This document shows, one piece after another, positions 16,093 to 25,705 of a stretch of DNA of 64,000 nt (position 1 is its first letter; every line of letters starts with the position of its first letter). Source of the DNA: Phytohabitans houttuyneae (GTDB lineage Bacteria; Actinomycetota; Actinomycetes; Mycobacteriales; Micromonosporaceae); contig NZ_BLPF01000001.1 in the NCBI RefSeq assembly GCF_011764425.1, positions 2,843,001 through 2,907,000 on the forward strand, in the 5' to 3' direction. The notes beneath the pieces were generated by a model, which was not told the DNA's origin, did no database searches, and saw nothing but the letters and a program-made list of their open reading frames with translations. The position numbers and the translations under genes are program-made.

Positions 16093-17070
16093 GTGGCCAC
16101 CAGCCTCGAACTCCGCACCCAGCCCGGGACGCCGGTCAAGCACCGGCGTCCCGGGCCACCCCGGCGGCCGCGGTTGAGCCACGTCGACGTGAAGTACTCG
16201 CCGTACCTGTACATCGCGCCGTTCTTCGTGCTCTTCGCGGTGTTCGGCGCGTACCCGCTCGTGTACACGTTCTGGGTCTCGCTGCACGAGTGGGACCTGC
16301 TCGCGCAGGAGCACCCCTTCGTTGGGCTGGCGAACTACAGCGCGTTGATGAGCGACAGCGACTTCTGGAACTCGGTGTACAACACGCTCGGGATCTTCGT
16401 GATCTCGACGGTGCCGCAGCTGCTGCTCGCGCTCTGGCTGGCCAACCTGCTCAACCGCCAGCTCCGCGCGCGCACGTTCTTCCGGATGGGTGTGCTGATC
16501 CCCAACATCACCTCGACGGCGGCCGTTGCCATCGTCTTCGGGCAGCTCTTCAGCCGCGACTTCGGCCTGATCAACTGGGCTCTCGGCCTCGTCGGCGTCG
16601 GCCCGATCGACTGGAACGCCAGCAAGCTGGGCTCCTGGATCGCCATCTCCACGATGGTCGACTGGCGGTGGACCGGGTACAACGCGCTCATCTTCCTGGC
16701 CGCGATGCAGGCGATACCGCGCGACCTCTACGAGTCCGCCTCCATCGACGGCGCGCGGCCGGCACGGCAGTTCTGGTCGATCACCGTGCCGATGCTGCGA
16801 CCGACGATCATCTTCTGCGTCATCATCTCCACGATCGGCGGCCTCCAGCTCTTCACCGAGCCCCTGCTGTTCAACTCCGGCACCAACTCGATCCGCGGCG
16901 GCCCGCTGCGCGAGTCGCAAACCATGACGATGTACATGTTCGAGAACGCGTTCGCCCCCAACTACAACTTCGGGTACGGCGCCGCGGTCGCCTGGATGCT
17001 GTTCGCCCTCATCGTCGTCGTGGCCATCGTCAACGTACTGATCATCCGAAGGGCGGCCCGGTCATCATGA
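16093..17070 (+). CDS. Sugar ABC transporter permease (CebF-like)
   Basis: A 325-residue membrane protein with about six helices. The first begins at YLYIAPFFVLFAVFGAYPLV, and the EAA loop that contacts the ATPase reads ESASIDGARPARQFW. The N-terminal 25 residues are basic and Pro-rich, likely cytoplasmic. It pairs with the second permease, whose ATG overlaps this stop (ATGA at 17067-17070). Start GTG 16093 sits immediately after a TAA. The substrate is inferred from the operon. Confidence 0.9.
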   Translation: MATSLELRTQPGTPVKHRRPGPPRRPRLSHVDVKYSPYLYIAPFFVLFAVFGAYPLVYTFWVSLHEWDLLAQEHPFVGLANYSALMSDSDFWNSVYNTLGIFVISTVPQLLLALWLANLLNRQLRARTFFRMGVLIPNITSTAAVAIVFGQLFSRDFGLINWALGLVGVGPIDWNASKLGSWIAISTMVDWRWTGYNALIFLAAMQAIPRDLYESASIDGARPARQFWSITVPMLRPTIIFCVIISTIGGLQLFTEPLLFNSGTNSIRGGPLRESQTMTMYMFENAFAPNYNFGYGAAVAWMLFALIVVVAIVNVLIIRRAARSS

Positions 17071-17903
17071 GTGGCGGTCTGTGGAAGGGCACGCGGCTCA
17101 CCTACGTCGCCCTCTTGCTCGCCGGCGTGATGTCGGTGTTCCCGATCTACTGGATGTTCGTGGTGGCCACTCGCTCCAGTGACGCGATGGGACAGGTACC
17201 GCCGCCGATCACCCCCGGCGGCAACCTGCCCGGCAACCTGGACCGGCTCTTCGCCAATGCTGACGCCCGCTTCATCACCGGCATGATCAACTCGGCGATC
17301 GTCGCCGGCTGCGTCACGGTGAGCGTGGTGTTCTTCTCGTCGCTGGCCGGGTTCGCCTTCGCCAAGCTCCGCTTCCGCGGTTCCAACGCGCTGCTGCTCG
17401 TCATCATCGCGACGATGATGGTGCCCACGCAGCTCGGCGTCATCCCGCTGTACATGCTGATGACCGACCTCGGCTGGAACGACCGCCTGCAGGCCGTGAT
17501 CGTGCCGGGGCTGGTCACCGGCTTCGGGGTCTTCATGATGCGGCAGTACGCGAGCCAGGCCGTCTCGAACGAGCTGATCGAGGCGGCGCGGGTGGACGGC
17601 TGCAGCACGTTCCGCGTCTTCCGCAGCGTGGTGGCGCCCGCGCTACGGCCGGCCGCCGCGGTGCTCGGCCTCCTCACGTTCATGACCACCTGGAACGACT
17701 TCCTGTGGCCCTACGCCGTGCTCAACGACCCGGAGAACCCGACCGTCCAGCTCTCCCTGCGCGCGCTGTCCAACGGCTACTACCAGGACATGTCGCAGGT
17801 CTTCACCGGTACCGCCATCGCCACGCTGCCGCTGCTCGTGGTCTTCATCATCTTCGGACGCCAGATCATCGGGGGGATCATGGAAGGCGCGGTCAAGGCG
17901 TGA
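17067..17903 (+). CDS. Sugar ABC transporter permease (CebG-like)
   Basis: A 278-residue MalG/CebG-type permease with helices at LTYVALLLAGVMSVFPIYWM, FAFAKLRFRGSNALLLVII and LPLLVVFIIFGRQII, and an EAA loop IEAARVDGCSTFRVF. ATG 17067 overlaps the preceding stop. The stop at 17903 overlaps the GTG of the LacI gene (GTGA), so regulator and transporter form one coupled operon. Confidence 0.9.
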   Translation: MSGGLWKGTRLTYVALLLAGVMSVFPIYWMFVVATRSSDAMGQVPPPITPGGNLPGNLDRLFANADARFITGMINSAIVAGCVTVSVVFFSSLAGFAFAKLRFRGSNALLLVIIATMMVPTQLGVIPLYMLMTDLGWNDRLQAVIVPGLVTGFGVFMMRQYASQAVSNELIEAARVDGCSTFRVFRSVVAPALRPAAAVLGLLTFMTTWNDFLWPYAVLNDPENPTVQLSLRALSNGYYQDMSQVFTGTAIATLPLLVVFIIFGRQIIGGIMEGAVKA

Positions 17904-18909
17904 CATCCGCACGCGAGCGGCCGACGCTGGAGGAGGTGGCGCGCCGCGCGGGCGTCTCACGCGCCACCGTCTCCCGCGTGGTAAACGGCTCCACCACGGT
18001 CGCCCTGCCCATCCAGGAAGCCGTCCGCCGGGCGGTGCGCGAGCTGGGCTACGTGCCCAACCTCGCCGCCCGGACGCTGGTCACCCAACGGACGGACTCA
18101 ATAGCACTGGTGCTCCCGGAGACCGCCACCCGCGTCTTCTCCGACGATCCCCTCTTCCCCGGCATCGTGCGCGGCGTCAGCCAGGAGCTGGAGGCGGCGG
18201 ACCGCCAGCTGGTGCTCATGATGGCCGGCTCCGCGGCGAGCCATGACCGCATCGAGCGGTACGCGATGGGCCGCCACGTCGACGGTGTCATGTTCGCCTC
18301 GATGCACGGCATGGACCCGCTGCCGGGCGCGCTGGCCAGGATCGGCATGCCCTCGGTGTGCAGCGGCCGCCCGCTCGGCCGCGCCGCGGTGCCCTATGTG
18401 GACATCGACCACCTGGCGGGCGTGGCCAGCGCCGTCCGGCACCTGCTCGACGCCGGACGCCAGCGCATCGCCACCATCGCCGGCCCACAGGACATGGTCG
18501 CCGGCATCGAACGCCTGGCCGGCTACCGCGACGCGCTGCGCGGCTCGGACCGCCGATCGATCGTCGCGGTGGGCGACTTCACCAGGGAGTCCGGCGCCGT
18601 CGCGATGCGCCACCTGCTCGACGACGACCCCAAGCTGGACGCGGTGTTCGTCGCCTCGGACCTGATGGCCGACGGCGCGCTGCGCACCCTCCGCGAGGCG
18701 GGCCGCAGGGTGCCGGACGACGTCGCGGTGATCGGCTTCGACGACGCCGAGTTCGCCAGCTACACGGACCCCCGCTCACCACGGTGCGCCAGCCGATCAT
18801 CGAGATCGGCCGCGAGATGGTGCGGCTCCTCCTGCGACTCGCCGAAGGTGAACCGGTCGAAAACGCCCTCATCCTGCCGACGCACCTGGTGGTCCGGGAC
18901 AGCGCATGA
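17900..18909 (+). CDS. LacI-family repressor of the sugar operon (CebR-like), frameshifted
   Basis: About 336 residues. The HTH reads PTLEEVARRAGVSRATVSRV, followed by the hinge helix region, and a periplasmic-binding-like effector domain (SIALVLPETATRVFSDDPLF, DGVMFASMHGM, VAVIGFDDAEFASYTDP). The frame breaks at the C5 run 18769-18773; adding one C gives DPPLTTVRQPIIEIGREMV and a normal end LPTHLVVRDSA. It most likely binds the three palindromes at 14579-14688 and releases on sugar binding, by analogy with Streptomyces CebR. Start GTG 17900 is coupled to the upstream permease. Confidence 0.87.
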
Positions 18910-18942
18910 GGACGCCGCCGGGCCCGAGCCCGGCGGCGTCCT
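18909..18942. terminator. 15-bp hairpin ending the sugar operon
   Basis: AGGACGCCGCCGGGC (18909-18923) pairs perfectly with 18928-18942 around a CCGA tetraloop. It begins at the last base of the LacI stop codon and stands between that gene and a convergent one. Confidence 0.85.
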
Positions 18943-18960
18943 GTTCACGAGGATCCGGTA

Positions 18961-19860
18961 TCAGCAGGTTGGCGTCGTACTGCAGAGGCGGCCCGCCGCC
19001 GCGACGACGATGGCGCGGGCCTGGCTTTCGGTCGCACCGGTGTGGATTCGCAGGCGTGCCTCGACGTCACCCTGCCGCACGACCGCGTGGAACTGGACGG
19101 CTCCGTTCAGGTTTTCCCTGATCAGAACCGCGCCGTCGCCGGCGAAGTCGGTGCCGACCACGGTCAGGGTGGCCCGGCGGTTCGGGTCGCCCATGATGTC
19201 GACGGTGGTGCAGCTCGGCAGGACCTCGCGCAGGTCGTCGATGTGCCGAGCGGCCCACGTCGGCGCGTACCGGCTCACCTGTTCGAGGACGTACCGGTCG
19301 TCGTCGCGGCTGACGTTACGCTTGCGGTTGGCCACCCGGTGGTCGTCCGCGGTGGTGTAGTCGCCCTGCCCGCAGTAGCTCATCATCATCGCGATCGAAC
19401 CGTGGTCGTCTCCCTCCTGCGCGTCGGAGGCGCTGTACCCGGAGCCGACGTCCGCCGGCCGAAGCATGGCGGCCGTGGGGATCGCCGTCGGCGCGGCGGG
19501 TTCGCCGGTCGACCGGCGAGGACCGCTCGGCGGCGTCGCAGGTGGGGAGCTGGCCGGTGGAACGGTGGACGGCGGAGGGACGGTCGTGGTGGGGTCCGGC
19601 AGCGTCGGTGGTACCGCCGGCGCGCTTGGTTCCGCGGGCGTGGAAGTGGTGGCGACGTCCGGTGCCGGCACCGGACCGGACAGCGCCCAAGCGGACCCCA
19701 CACCGATACCCGCCACGGTCACGACGACCAGCCCGGTGACGGCGATACGCCGGACCACGCGACGGCGTTCACCACGACGACGAATCTCTGACGGCATCTG
19801 GAAACTCACCTCTCTGGTGGAGTGGATGAGAGGCGCCAGGCGCTGGCTGAGGTCAGGCAT
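18961..19860 (-). CDS. Membrane-anchored extracytoplasmic protein paired with ECF sigma (anti-sigma-like)
   Basis: About 299 residues with a short cytoplasmic N terminus (MPDLSQRLAPLIHSTREVSF), a basic stretch, one membrane helix (RIAVTGLVVVTVAGIGVGSAW), a Thr/Pro-rich linker and an extracytoplasmic domain with three Cys (MMSYCGQGD, LPSCTTVD, LCSTTPTC). ATG 19860 overlaps the sigma factor stop by eight bases, so they are coupled; a longer start at 19878 is possible. The position suggests an anti-sigma or sensor role, but no zinc anti-sigma motif (HxxxCxxC) is present, so this is inference. Confidence 0.6.
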   Translation of the reverse strand: MPDLSQRLAPLIHSTREVSFQMPSEIRRRGERRRVVRRIAVTGLVVVTVAGIGVGSAWALSGPVPAPDVATTSTPAEPSAPAVPPTLPDPTTTVPPPSTVPPASSPPATPPSGPRRSTGEPAAPTAIPTAAMLRPADVGSGYSASDAQEGDDHGSIAMMMSYCGQGDYTTADDHRVANRKRNVSRDDDRYVLEQVSRYAPTWAARHIDDLREVLPSCTTVDIMGDPNRRATLTVVGTDFAGDGAVLIRENLNGAVQFHAVVRQGDVEARLRIHTGATESQARAIVVAAAGRLCSTTPTC

Positions 19861-20350
19861 GGTCCGGCTCCTCGACATCGACGCTCAGCAGGGCGGACAG
19901 CGCGCCTCGGCCACGCGACAGCCGGGCCTTCACCGTGCCTTCGGCGACGCCGGTCTCCCGAGCCACCTGCTCGACCGTCAGCCCCATCAGGTGGTGCAGC
20001 ACGATGGCGACCCGCTGAGGTTCGGGGATCTGCCGGAGCGCCGCTGTGATGGCGACAAGGTCCTCGGTGGGCCCTGGAGTCGAGTCGACAAGACCGTGCC
20101 GCCGGTGGGCGATCCTGCGCGACAGCGCCTTGCGCCACCGGTTCGTCGCCAACCTCCGTGCGACGATCCGCACCCATGACTCTGGACTGTCATAGGTGCG
20201 GACCTTCGCCCAGCGCTCCCACGCCCTCGCGTACGCGTCCTGGGTAACGTCCTGCGCTTCGGCGAGATCGCCGGTCAGCGCGTAGAGGTACGCACAGACC
20301 CGCCCCCGGGTGCTCCGGTAGAACTCGTCGAAGTCCTCAGCGTCCAGCAC
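19853..20350 (-). CDS. ECF RNA polymerase sigma factor, SigE-family
   Basis: The 165-residue protein has region 2 (FDEFYRSTRGRVCAYLYALT, DVTQDAYARAWERW) and region 4 (ALRQIPEPQRVAIVLHHLMG, VEQVARETGVAEGTVKARLS). It belongs to the compact actinobacterial SigE-type ECF group. I chose GTG 20350 because GGGGAGGG lies about six bases upstream; GTG 20386 would add 12 residues. It directs transcription of an extracytoplasmic-stress regulon and is co-transcribed with the membrane protein downstream. Confidence 0.88.
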   Translation of the reverse strand: MLDAEDFDEFYRSTRGRVCAYLYALTGDLAEAQDVTQDAYARAWERWAKVRTYDSPESWVRIVARRLATNRWRKALSRRIAHRRHGLVDSTPGPTEDLVAITAALRQIPEPQRVAIVLHHLMGLTVEQVARETGVAEGTVKARLSRGRGALSALLSVDVEEPDHA

Positions 20351-20439
20351 TGAGCCCTCCCCGTGAAACGCGCATACGTCAGACACCGGTGAGCCACGGG
20401 GAGGGTTGCGTATGACGTCGGGGAGTCGGGACGGTTACC

Positions 20440-21861
20440 TCAGCTGGCGGGCTCCTCCTCGACCGGGAGGATGACCGTGAATTCGGTCTTGCCGGGCTCG
20501 CTCTTCACGCGGATGTCGCCGTGGTGTTTGTTGACCACGATGCGGTACGAGATGTCCAAGCCCAGCCCGGTCCCTTCGCCCACCGGCTTCGTGGTGAAGA
20601 AGGGTTCGAAGATGCGCGGCCGGATGTCCGGGGCGATGCCCACGCCCGTGTCGCCGACCGTCACCGCCACCTGGTCGCCGTCGCGCTCGGTGCGGATCGT
20701 CAGCGTGCCCCGCTCGCCCATCGCGCCAAGCGCGTTGTCGATCAGGTTGGTCCAGACCTGGTTGAGCTCGGCCGGGTAGCAGGGGATCTCGGGCAGGGTG
20801 ACGTCGTACTCCTTTACGACCGTCACGTCCGGCGAGATCTTCGCGGTCATCATGACCAGCGTCGAGTCGAGCAGCTTATGCACGTCGACCACCTGGTGCG
20901 GGGCGCGGTCCAGCTGCGAGTACTGCTTGGCGGCACCGACCAGCGCCGAGATGCGGCCGACCGACTCGTCGATCTCGCCCATGAGCAGCTCGGTCTCGAT
21001 CGTGTATGTCAGCCAGCTCACCGCCGACTGCAGGTCGCTCGGGTCGACCGCTTCGGCGATCAGGTCGAGCCATGCCACGTTGGCGTCGCCGGCGACGAGG
21101 GTGGCGGCGTGGTCGTACTCGAAGCCGGGCGAGAGGTTGCGCTCCTGGAGCCAGTCGACCACCTCGTCCTCGGCGTCGCTCGACTCCAGCGCGGTGAGCT
21201 TCGGGGCGTTGGCCGCGCGCTTGACCGCCGCCTCCTGGAGCTCCACGAGACGGTGCAGCTGCTTGACGTTGATCTTGCCCTCGGCGATCATCGCGAGCTT
21301 GTGGCGCATGCCGGCGACCTTGTCGCGCAGGGTGGCGGTGGCACGCACGGCCGCGGACGCCGGGTTGTTGAGCTCGTGGGTGAGGCCGGCCGAGAGCGAG
21401 CCGAGGGCGATGAGCCGCTCCCGCTCGCTGACCGCGCTCTGCATCCGCTTCTGGCCCCAGAAGAGGCCTTCCATCAGGTGCATGGCCATCGGAAACCAGC
21501 TGCGCAGCGTCGGGCCGAACTGGTCGGCCGGCAGCTCCAGCACCTTCACCGGCGTGATGGCGACCATCGAGTTGGGGTACTTCTGGTCGACCTGGCCACC
21601 CAGAAACGCCTGGGTCGCGCCGGCGTACACCCCGAGCTGGTCGGTGCGGGTGACCTCGATCTCCTGCCCGTGCACGGTCCGGGTCAGCGTGATCGCGCCC
21701 TCCAGCAGCACGACGAAGCAGGTGGCCGGCTCACCCTCCGAGTACACGCGGCTGGTCGCCTCGTACTCGACCACGGTGCCGTGGTCCTGCACCCACTGCA
21801 GCTTCTCCTCATCGAGCGCCTCGAAGAGAAACAGCTTGCGAAGGTCGTCCTTCGAGATCAT
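20440..21861 (-). CDS. Histidine kinase with N-terminal cyclic-nucleotide-binding domain
   Basis: A 473-residue soluble kinase. Residues 1-125 form a cNMP-binding-like domain (LFLFEALDEEKLQWVQDHGT, YSEGEPATCFVVLLEGAITL). The H-box is GSLSAGLTHELNNPAS with His162, and the HATPase domain contains NQVWTNLIDNA, GDTGVGI, FEPFFTTK and GEGTGLGL. No membrane segment is visible, so it senses a cytoplasmic signal. ATG 21861 overlaps the stop of the upstream response-regulator flavoprotein by four bases and has GGAGG before it. The two proteins probably signal to each other. Confidence 0.9.
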   Translation of the reverse strand: MISKDDLRKLFLFEALDEEKLQWVQDHGTVVEYEATSRVYSEGEPATCFVVLLEGAITLTRTVHGQEIEVTRTDQLGVYAGATQAFLGGQVDQKYPNSMVAITPVKVLELPADQFGPTLRSWFPMAMHLMEGLFWGQKRMQSAVSERERLIALGSLSAGLTHELNNPASAAVRATATLRDKVAGMRHKLAMIAEGKINVKQLHRLVELQEAAVKRAANAPKLTALESSDAEDEVVDWLQERNLSPGFEYDHAATLVAGDANVAWLDLIAEAVDPSDLQSAVSWLTYTIETELLMGEIDESVGRISALVGAAKQYSQLDRAPHQVVDVHKLLDSTLVMMTAKISPDVTVVKEYDVTLPEIPCYPAELNQVWTNLIDNALGAMGERGTLTIRTERDGDQVAVTVGDTGVGIAPDIRPRIFEPFFTTKPVGEGTGLGLDISYRIVVNKHHGDIRVKSEPGKTEFTVILPVEEEPAS

Positions 21862-23515
21862 TGCGCCTCCAGGTACCTGTGCACGAGCGTGACCGCCATC
21901 GCGCCCTCGCCCACCGCGGACGCCACCCGCTTGACCGAGTTGGCCCGCACGTCGCCGGCGGCGAAGACGCCGGAGACGCTCGTCTCCAAGTGGTACGGGT
22001 CGCGGTCGAGCCGCCACCCCTTGGGCCTCTTGCCGCCGACGACCAGATCGGGGCCGGTCACCACGAAGCCCTGCGTGTCCCGCTCCACCAGGCCGTCGAG
22101 CCAGCTGGTGTGCGGCTCGGCGCCGATGAAGACGAACAGCCACGAAGCGTCGACATCCCGCGCCTGCCCCGTCGCCCGGTCGCGCAGCGTCAGCCCTTCA
22201 AGGTGCTCGGTGCCGTGCCCGGCGGTCACCTCGGTCATGGTGTGCACCTGGATCCGCGGGATGCTCTCGATCTGCTCGATCAGGTACGCGGACATCGACT
22301 GGGCGAGGTTTTCGCCGCGCACGACGAGGTGCACGCGCGAGGCGTACCGCGAGAAGTAGACCGCCGCCTGCCCGGCCGAGTTGGCGCCGCCGACGATGTA
22401 GACGTCCGAGCCCGAGCAGGACGGCGCCTCGGTGGCCGCGCTGCCGTAGAAGACGCCGCGACCGGTGAGCTCGGCGAGGCCGGGGACGTCGAGCGTCCGG
22501 TACGACACGCCGGTCGCCAGGATCACCGTGTGCGCCACGATCTGCGGCCCCCGGCGCACGTGAGCACCCGGGCGGAGCCCTTCACGTCGAGGCAGGTGAC
22601 GTCCTGCGCGGTGAGCAGCTCGGCGCCGAAGCGCTGTGCCTGGCGGCGGGCCCGATCGGTCAGCTGCGCGCCCGACACCCCGTCCGGAAAGCCCAGGTAG
22701 TTTTCGATCCGGCTGCTCTGGCCGGCCTGCCCGCCGGTGGCCCGCCGCTCGACGAGGATCGTGCGCAGGCCCTCCGACGCGCCGTACACGGCGGCGCCGA
22801 GACCGCCCGGGCCCGCGCCGACCACCGCCAGGTCGTAGAACTCGGCCGCCGGGGTGGTGGTGAGCCCCACGTGGGCGGCCACCTCGGCCTCCGACGGCCG
22901 CACAAGCGTCTTTCCGTCGGGCGTGATGACGAGCGGTATGTCCGACTCGCTCGCGCCGGACGCCTTCAGCAGCCGCTGGCCTTCCGGCTCCTCCGTGAGG
23001 TACCACCGGTAGGGCACCATGTTGCGGGCCAGGAAGTCGCGGATCTCGAACGACTCGGCCGACCACCGGTGGCCCACCACGCGGGTGTCGGCCTCGGGCG
23101 ACGCGGGCGTTGCCTGCCACTGGTCCAGCAGCGAGTCGAGCACCGGATAGAGCTTCTCCTCCGGCGGGTGCCAGGGCTTGAGCAGGTAGTGGTCGACGTC
23201 GACAAGGTTGATCGCGTCGATCGCCGCCTCCGTGTCCGCGTACGCCGTCAGCAGCACGCGCCGGGCCAGCGGGAAGAGGTCCATGGCGGCTTCGAGAAAC
23301 TGGATGCCGTTCATCTGGGGCATCCGGTAGTCGGCGAGCAGGACCGCCACCTGCTCACCGCGCAGCTTTATCTCCTTGAGCGCATCCAGCGCCTCGGCTC
23401 CTGAACTGGCCCGCACGACGCGGTAGTCCTGACCGTAGCGGCGCCGCACATCGCGCGCGACGGCCCGGGAGACTGACGGGTCGTCGTCAACCGTCACGAT
23501 CGCTGGGTTGGCCAT
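21858..23515 (-). CDS. Response regulator fused to thioredoxin-reductase-like flavoprotein, frameshifted
   Basis: About 552 residues in three parts. Residues 1-130 are a receiver domain (VTVDDDPS, phospho-acceptor Asp62 in LLADYRMP, Lys113 in LLKPW). Residues 145-220 resemble a glutaredoxin/thioredoxin fold without Cys pairs. From 228 an FAD/NAD(P)H oxidoreductase begins (LAVVGAGPGGLGAA, IENYLGFPDG, ILATGV, YIVGGANSAGQAAV, GVFAAGDVRANSVKRVASAV). The usual CxxC of thioredoxin reductase is not there: the region reads GSAATEAPSCSGSD with one Cys. The frame breaks at the C5 run 22548-22552 (plus strand); one added base joins AGG to PQIVAHTVILATGV. ATGA-coupled to the kinase. Confidence 0.88.
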
Positions 23516-23533
23516 TGCCCAATCAAAGCACGC

Positions 23534-24019
23534 TCAGGCGGAGCGCCGCTCCTGGCGGACCTGGTCCCACCTGCCCAGAAGCTCACCCACCGCATCCTGC
23601 ATGAACAGGAAGAAGTCCCGCATCTCGGCAAGGCGCTCCCCGGCGGGCGATGTGGGGTCGCCCACCGCGTCGACGCCCTCCTGCACGACGTCCGCGACCC
23701 GCTTGTACGCGCCACCCCTCTGCTGGCTCGCCAGGTACCACGCCTGGTTCGGCAGGCGGTAGCGGTCGCTGCGCGAGCCGGGCACCGGCTCCCGGACGAC
23801 CATCCCGATCTGTACCAGATAGCGCACCGCGCCCGAGATCGCCGCCGGGCTGACGCCCAGCCGCTCGCCGATCTGGCCGGCGGTGAGTGCGCCGTCGTCA
23901 GCGACCGTGAGCGCGCCGAGGACGCGGGCGGGCATCCGGGGAAAGCCAAGATCGTTCATGGTCATCGCGAAGTGCTCCACGAAGCGGCTAACCGACTGCT
24001 CGTCCCGCTGTTGTTCCAT
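23534..24019 (-). CDS. GbsR/MarR-family transcriptional regulator
   Basis: A 161-residue winged-helix protein: MEQQRDEQSVSRFVEHFAMT, then MPARVLGALTVADDGALTAG and QIGERLGVSPAAISGAVRYL with the recognition helix, a wing rich in basic residues (EPVPGSRSDRYRL), and a C-terminal dimerisation helix pair. ATG 24019 follows a GGTGG site. It lies downstream of an ABC exporter operon on the same strand, separated by a strong hairpin, and probably binds the 20-bp palindrome before the ATPase gene at 26644-26663. Confidence 0.85.
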   Translation of the reverse strand: MEQQRDEQSVSRFVEHFAMTMNDLGFPRMPARVLGALTVADDGALTAGQIGERLGVSPAAISGAVRYLVQIGMVVREPVPGSRSDRYRLPNQAWYLASQQRGGAYKRVADVVQEGVDAVGDPTSPAGERLAEMRDFFLFMQDAVGELLGRWDQVRQERRSA

Positions 24020-24042
24020 GGTCACCACCTTCGTGTCGTGCC

Positions 24043-24069
24043 GTGGCGGCGCCCCGAGGGCGCCGCCAC
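24043..24069. terminator. 12-bp GC hairpin between ABC permease and regulator
   Basis: GTGGCGGCGCCC (24043-24054) pairs exactly with 24058-24069 around a CGA triloop. It sits just after the permease stop and ahead of the MarR-type gene on the minus strand, so it may attenuate rather than fully stop transcription into the regulator. Confidence 0.75.
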
Positions 24070-24074
24070 GCGTT

Positions 24075-25705
24075 CTAGAGCGAAAGGTCCCGCCGCCGGA
24101 AGAGTGCCAGGCCGGCACCCCGAACGCCAACGCGACCGCGGTGAGGGCGATCAGCGGGCCCGCCGTCGCGCTCACCGCCGGGACAGCCGGAACGTGGGTG
24201 AAGGGCGAGATGTCGCGTACCGCCTGCGGCAGGCCCAGCAGCTCGCCGAGCTGGCCGACGATCAGGCTGACCGCGAAGGCGGCCCAGGCAAGCCCGACGG
24301 CGAGCCTGGGCAGCAGCCCGAACGCGGCGACCGCGAAGCCGGCCAGGATCAGCGCGGCCGGCAGCTGTACCAGCGCCGCGCCGGTCATCTCGACCACCTT
24401 GCCGCCGGCGTCGCTGCCGGTGAGCCCGGCCACCAGCCCGGTGGACACGCCCGCGACGAGCAGCAGCGCCGCCGCGCCCGCCACGGCCACCGCGAGGTGG
24501 CTGGCCAGCCAGGTCACCCGCCCGGTGCCGGTGGCGAGGACCGCCTCGGCGGGGCCACCGGCCTCCTCGGCGCGGGGGCGCATCAGAGCCTGTACGACGT
24601 ACGCGGCGGCCATCGCGCCATAGATCGCCATCATCGCGGCGAAGAACGCGTCGATCAGGTCGGCACTGCTCCCGCCGGCCAGCTTGGTGATCGTGTCCGC
24701 CGTGCCCTGGTTTTCGCCGAGCGCGTCCTCGACGGTCTGACTCAGCGATCCGACGGCCGCGCCGTACGCCGCCATTGCCACACCCCAGCCCAGCAGCGTG
24801 CCGCGCTGCAGCCGCCACGCGAGACCGATCGGGCTGAGCAGGGCCGCTGCAGCCTTGGCCGGGCCGCGGCGCGCCGGGATCATTCCCATGCCCACGTCGC
24901 GCCGCACGGTCAGCGCGAACGCCACCCCGACGCTCAGCACGAACGTCACCAGCGGCAGAGCGAGCACCCACCAGCGGTCGCCCTCGAACTGGCGCATCTC
25001 GGTGACCCAGCCGATCGGCGAGAGCCAGGTGGGCCACGCGCTCACCACCGTGTACCCGTCGGGCTGCTTGTCGCCGAGCGCGTCGCCGAGTCCCCGTACC
25101 ACATAGGCGACGCCGACCACCGCGGCGGCGATGCCGTTTGCGGCGCGTGAGGTCTGGGTGATCTGCGCGGCGATGGCCGCGACGCCTGCGAATACAAGGC
25201 CCACCGCGGCGATGCCGGCGCCGGCTCCGATCGACCCGGCGGCCGGCTGGTCGTACCCGATCAGCGCGAGCGCGATCAGGGCGCCGAGCACCACGTTGGC
25301 GCCGGCGACGACGATCAGCGCCGCGGTGAGCCCGGCGTGCCGGCCGACGACGGTCGCGCCGACCATCTCGGAGCGGCCGGTCTCCTCGTTCTGCCGGGTG
25401 TGCCGCACGACCGCGAGCGTGCTCATGAGGCCGGCGAGCACCGCCACGTAGGTGAGGAACGAGAACATGATCATCGCGCCCTCGCTCGCGCCCGTGGGGG
25501 CGGTGCGGAGCACGAGCAGCGCGGGGCTCTCGACGGCGCTGCGCAGGATCTCGACGCGGTCGGCCTCGGTCGGGTACCGGTCCCGCACCGAGGCCACCAC
25601 GATCGGCACGAAGATCGCGGTCCCCAGGATCCACAGTGGAAGCTGGATCCGGTCCCGCCGGATCGCCAGCCGCACGAGGCGGGCGGTCCCCGTGAATTCG
25701 GACAT
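24075..25705 (-). CDS. ABC exporter permease, frameshifted near the 3' end
   Basis: About 543 residues starting [20 protein letters not shown] at ATG 25705, which overlaps the ATPase stop by one base. It has roughly twelve hydrophobic segments in two halves (first GAMIMFSFLTYVAVLAGLMS, later AAYVVQALMRPRAEEAGGPA as a cytoplasmic loop), the layout of two-fold ABC-2 type exporter permeases. At the C4 run 24118-24121 the frame slips; one added base gives ALAFGGAGLALFRRRDLSL and a TAG at 24075-24077, the usual ending for this family. Without it the frame would fuse into the downstream regulator. Likely role: drug or small-molecule export. Confidence 0.87.
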
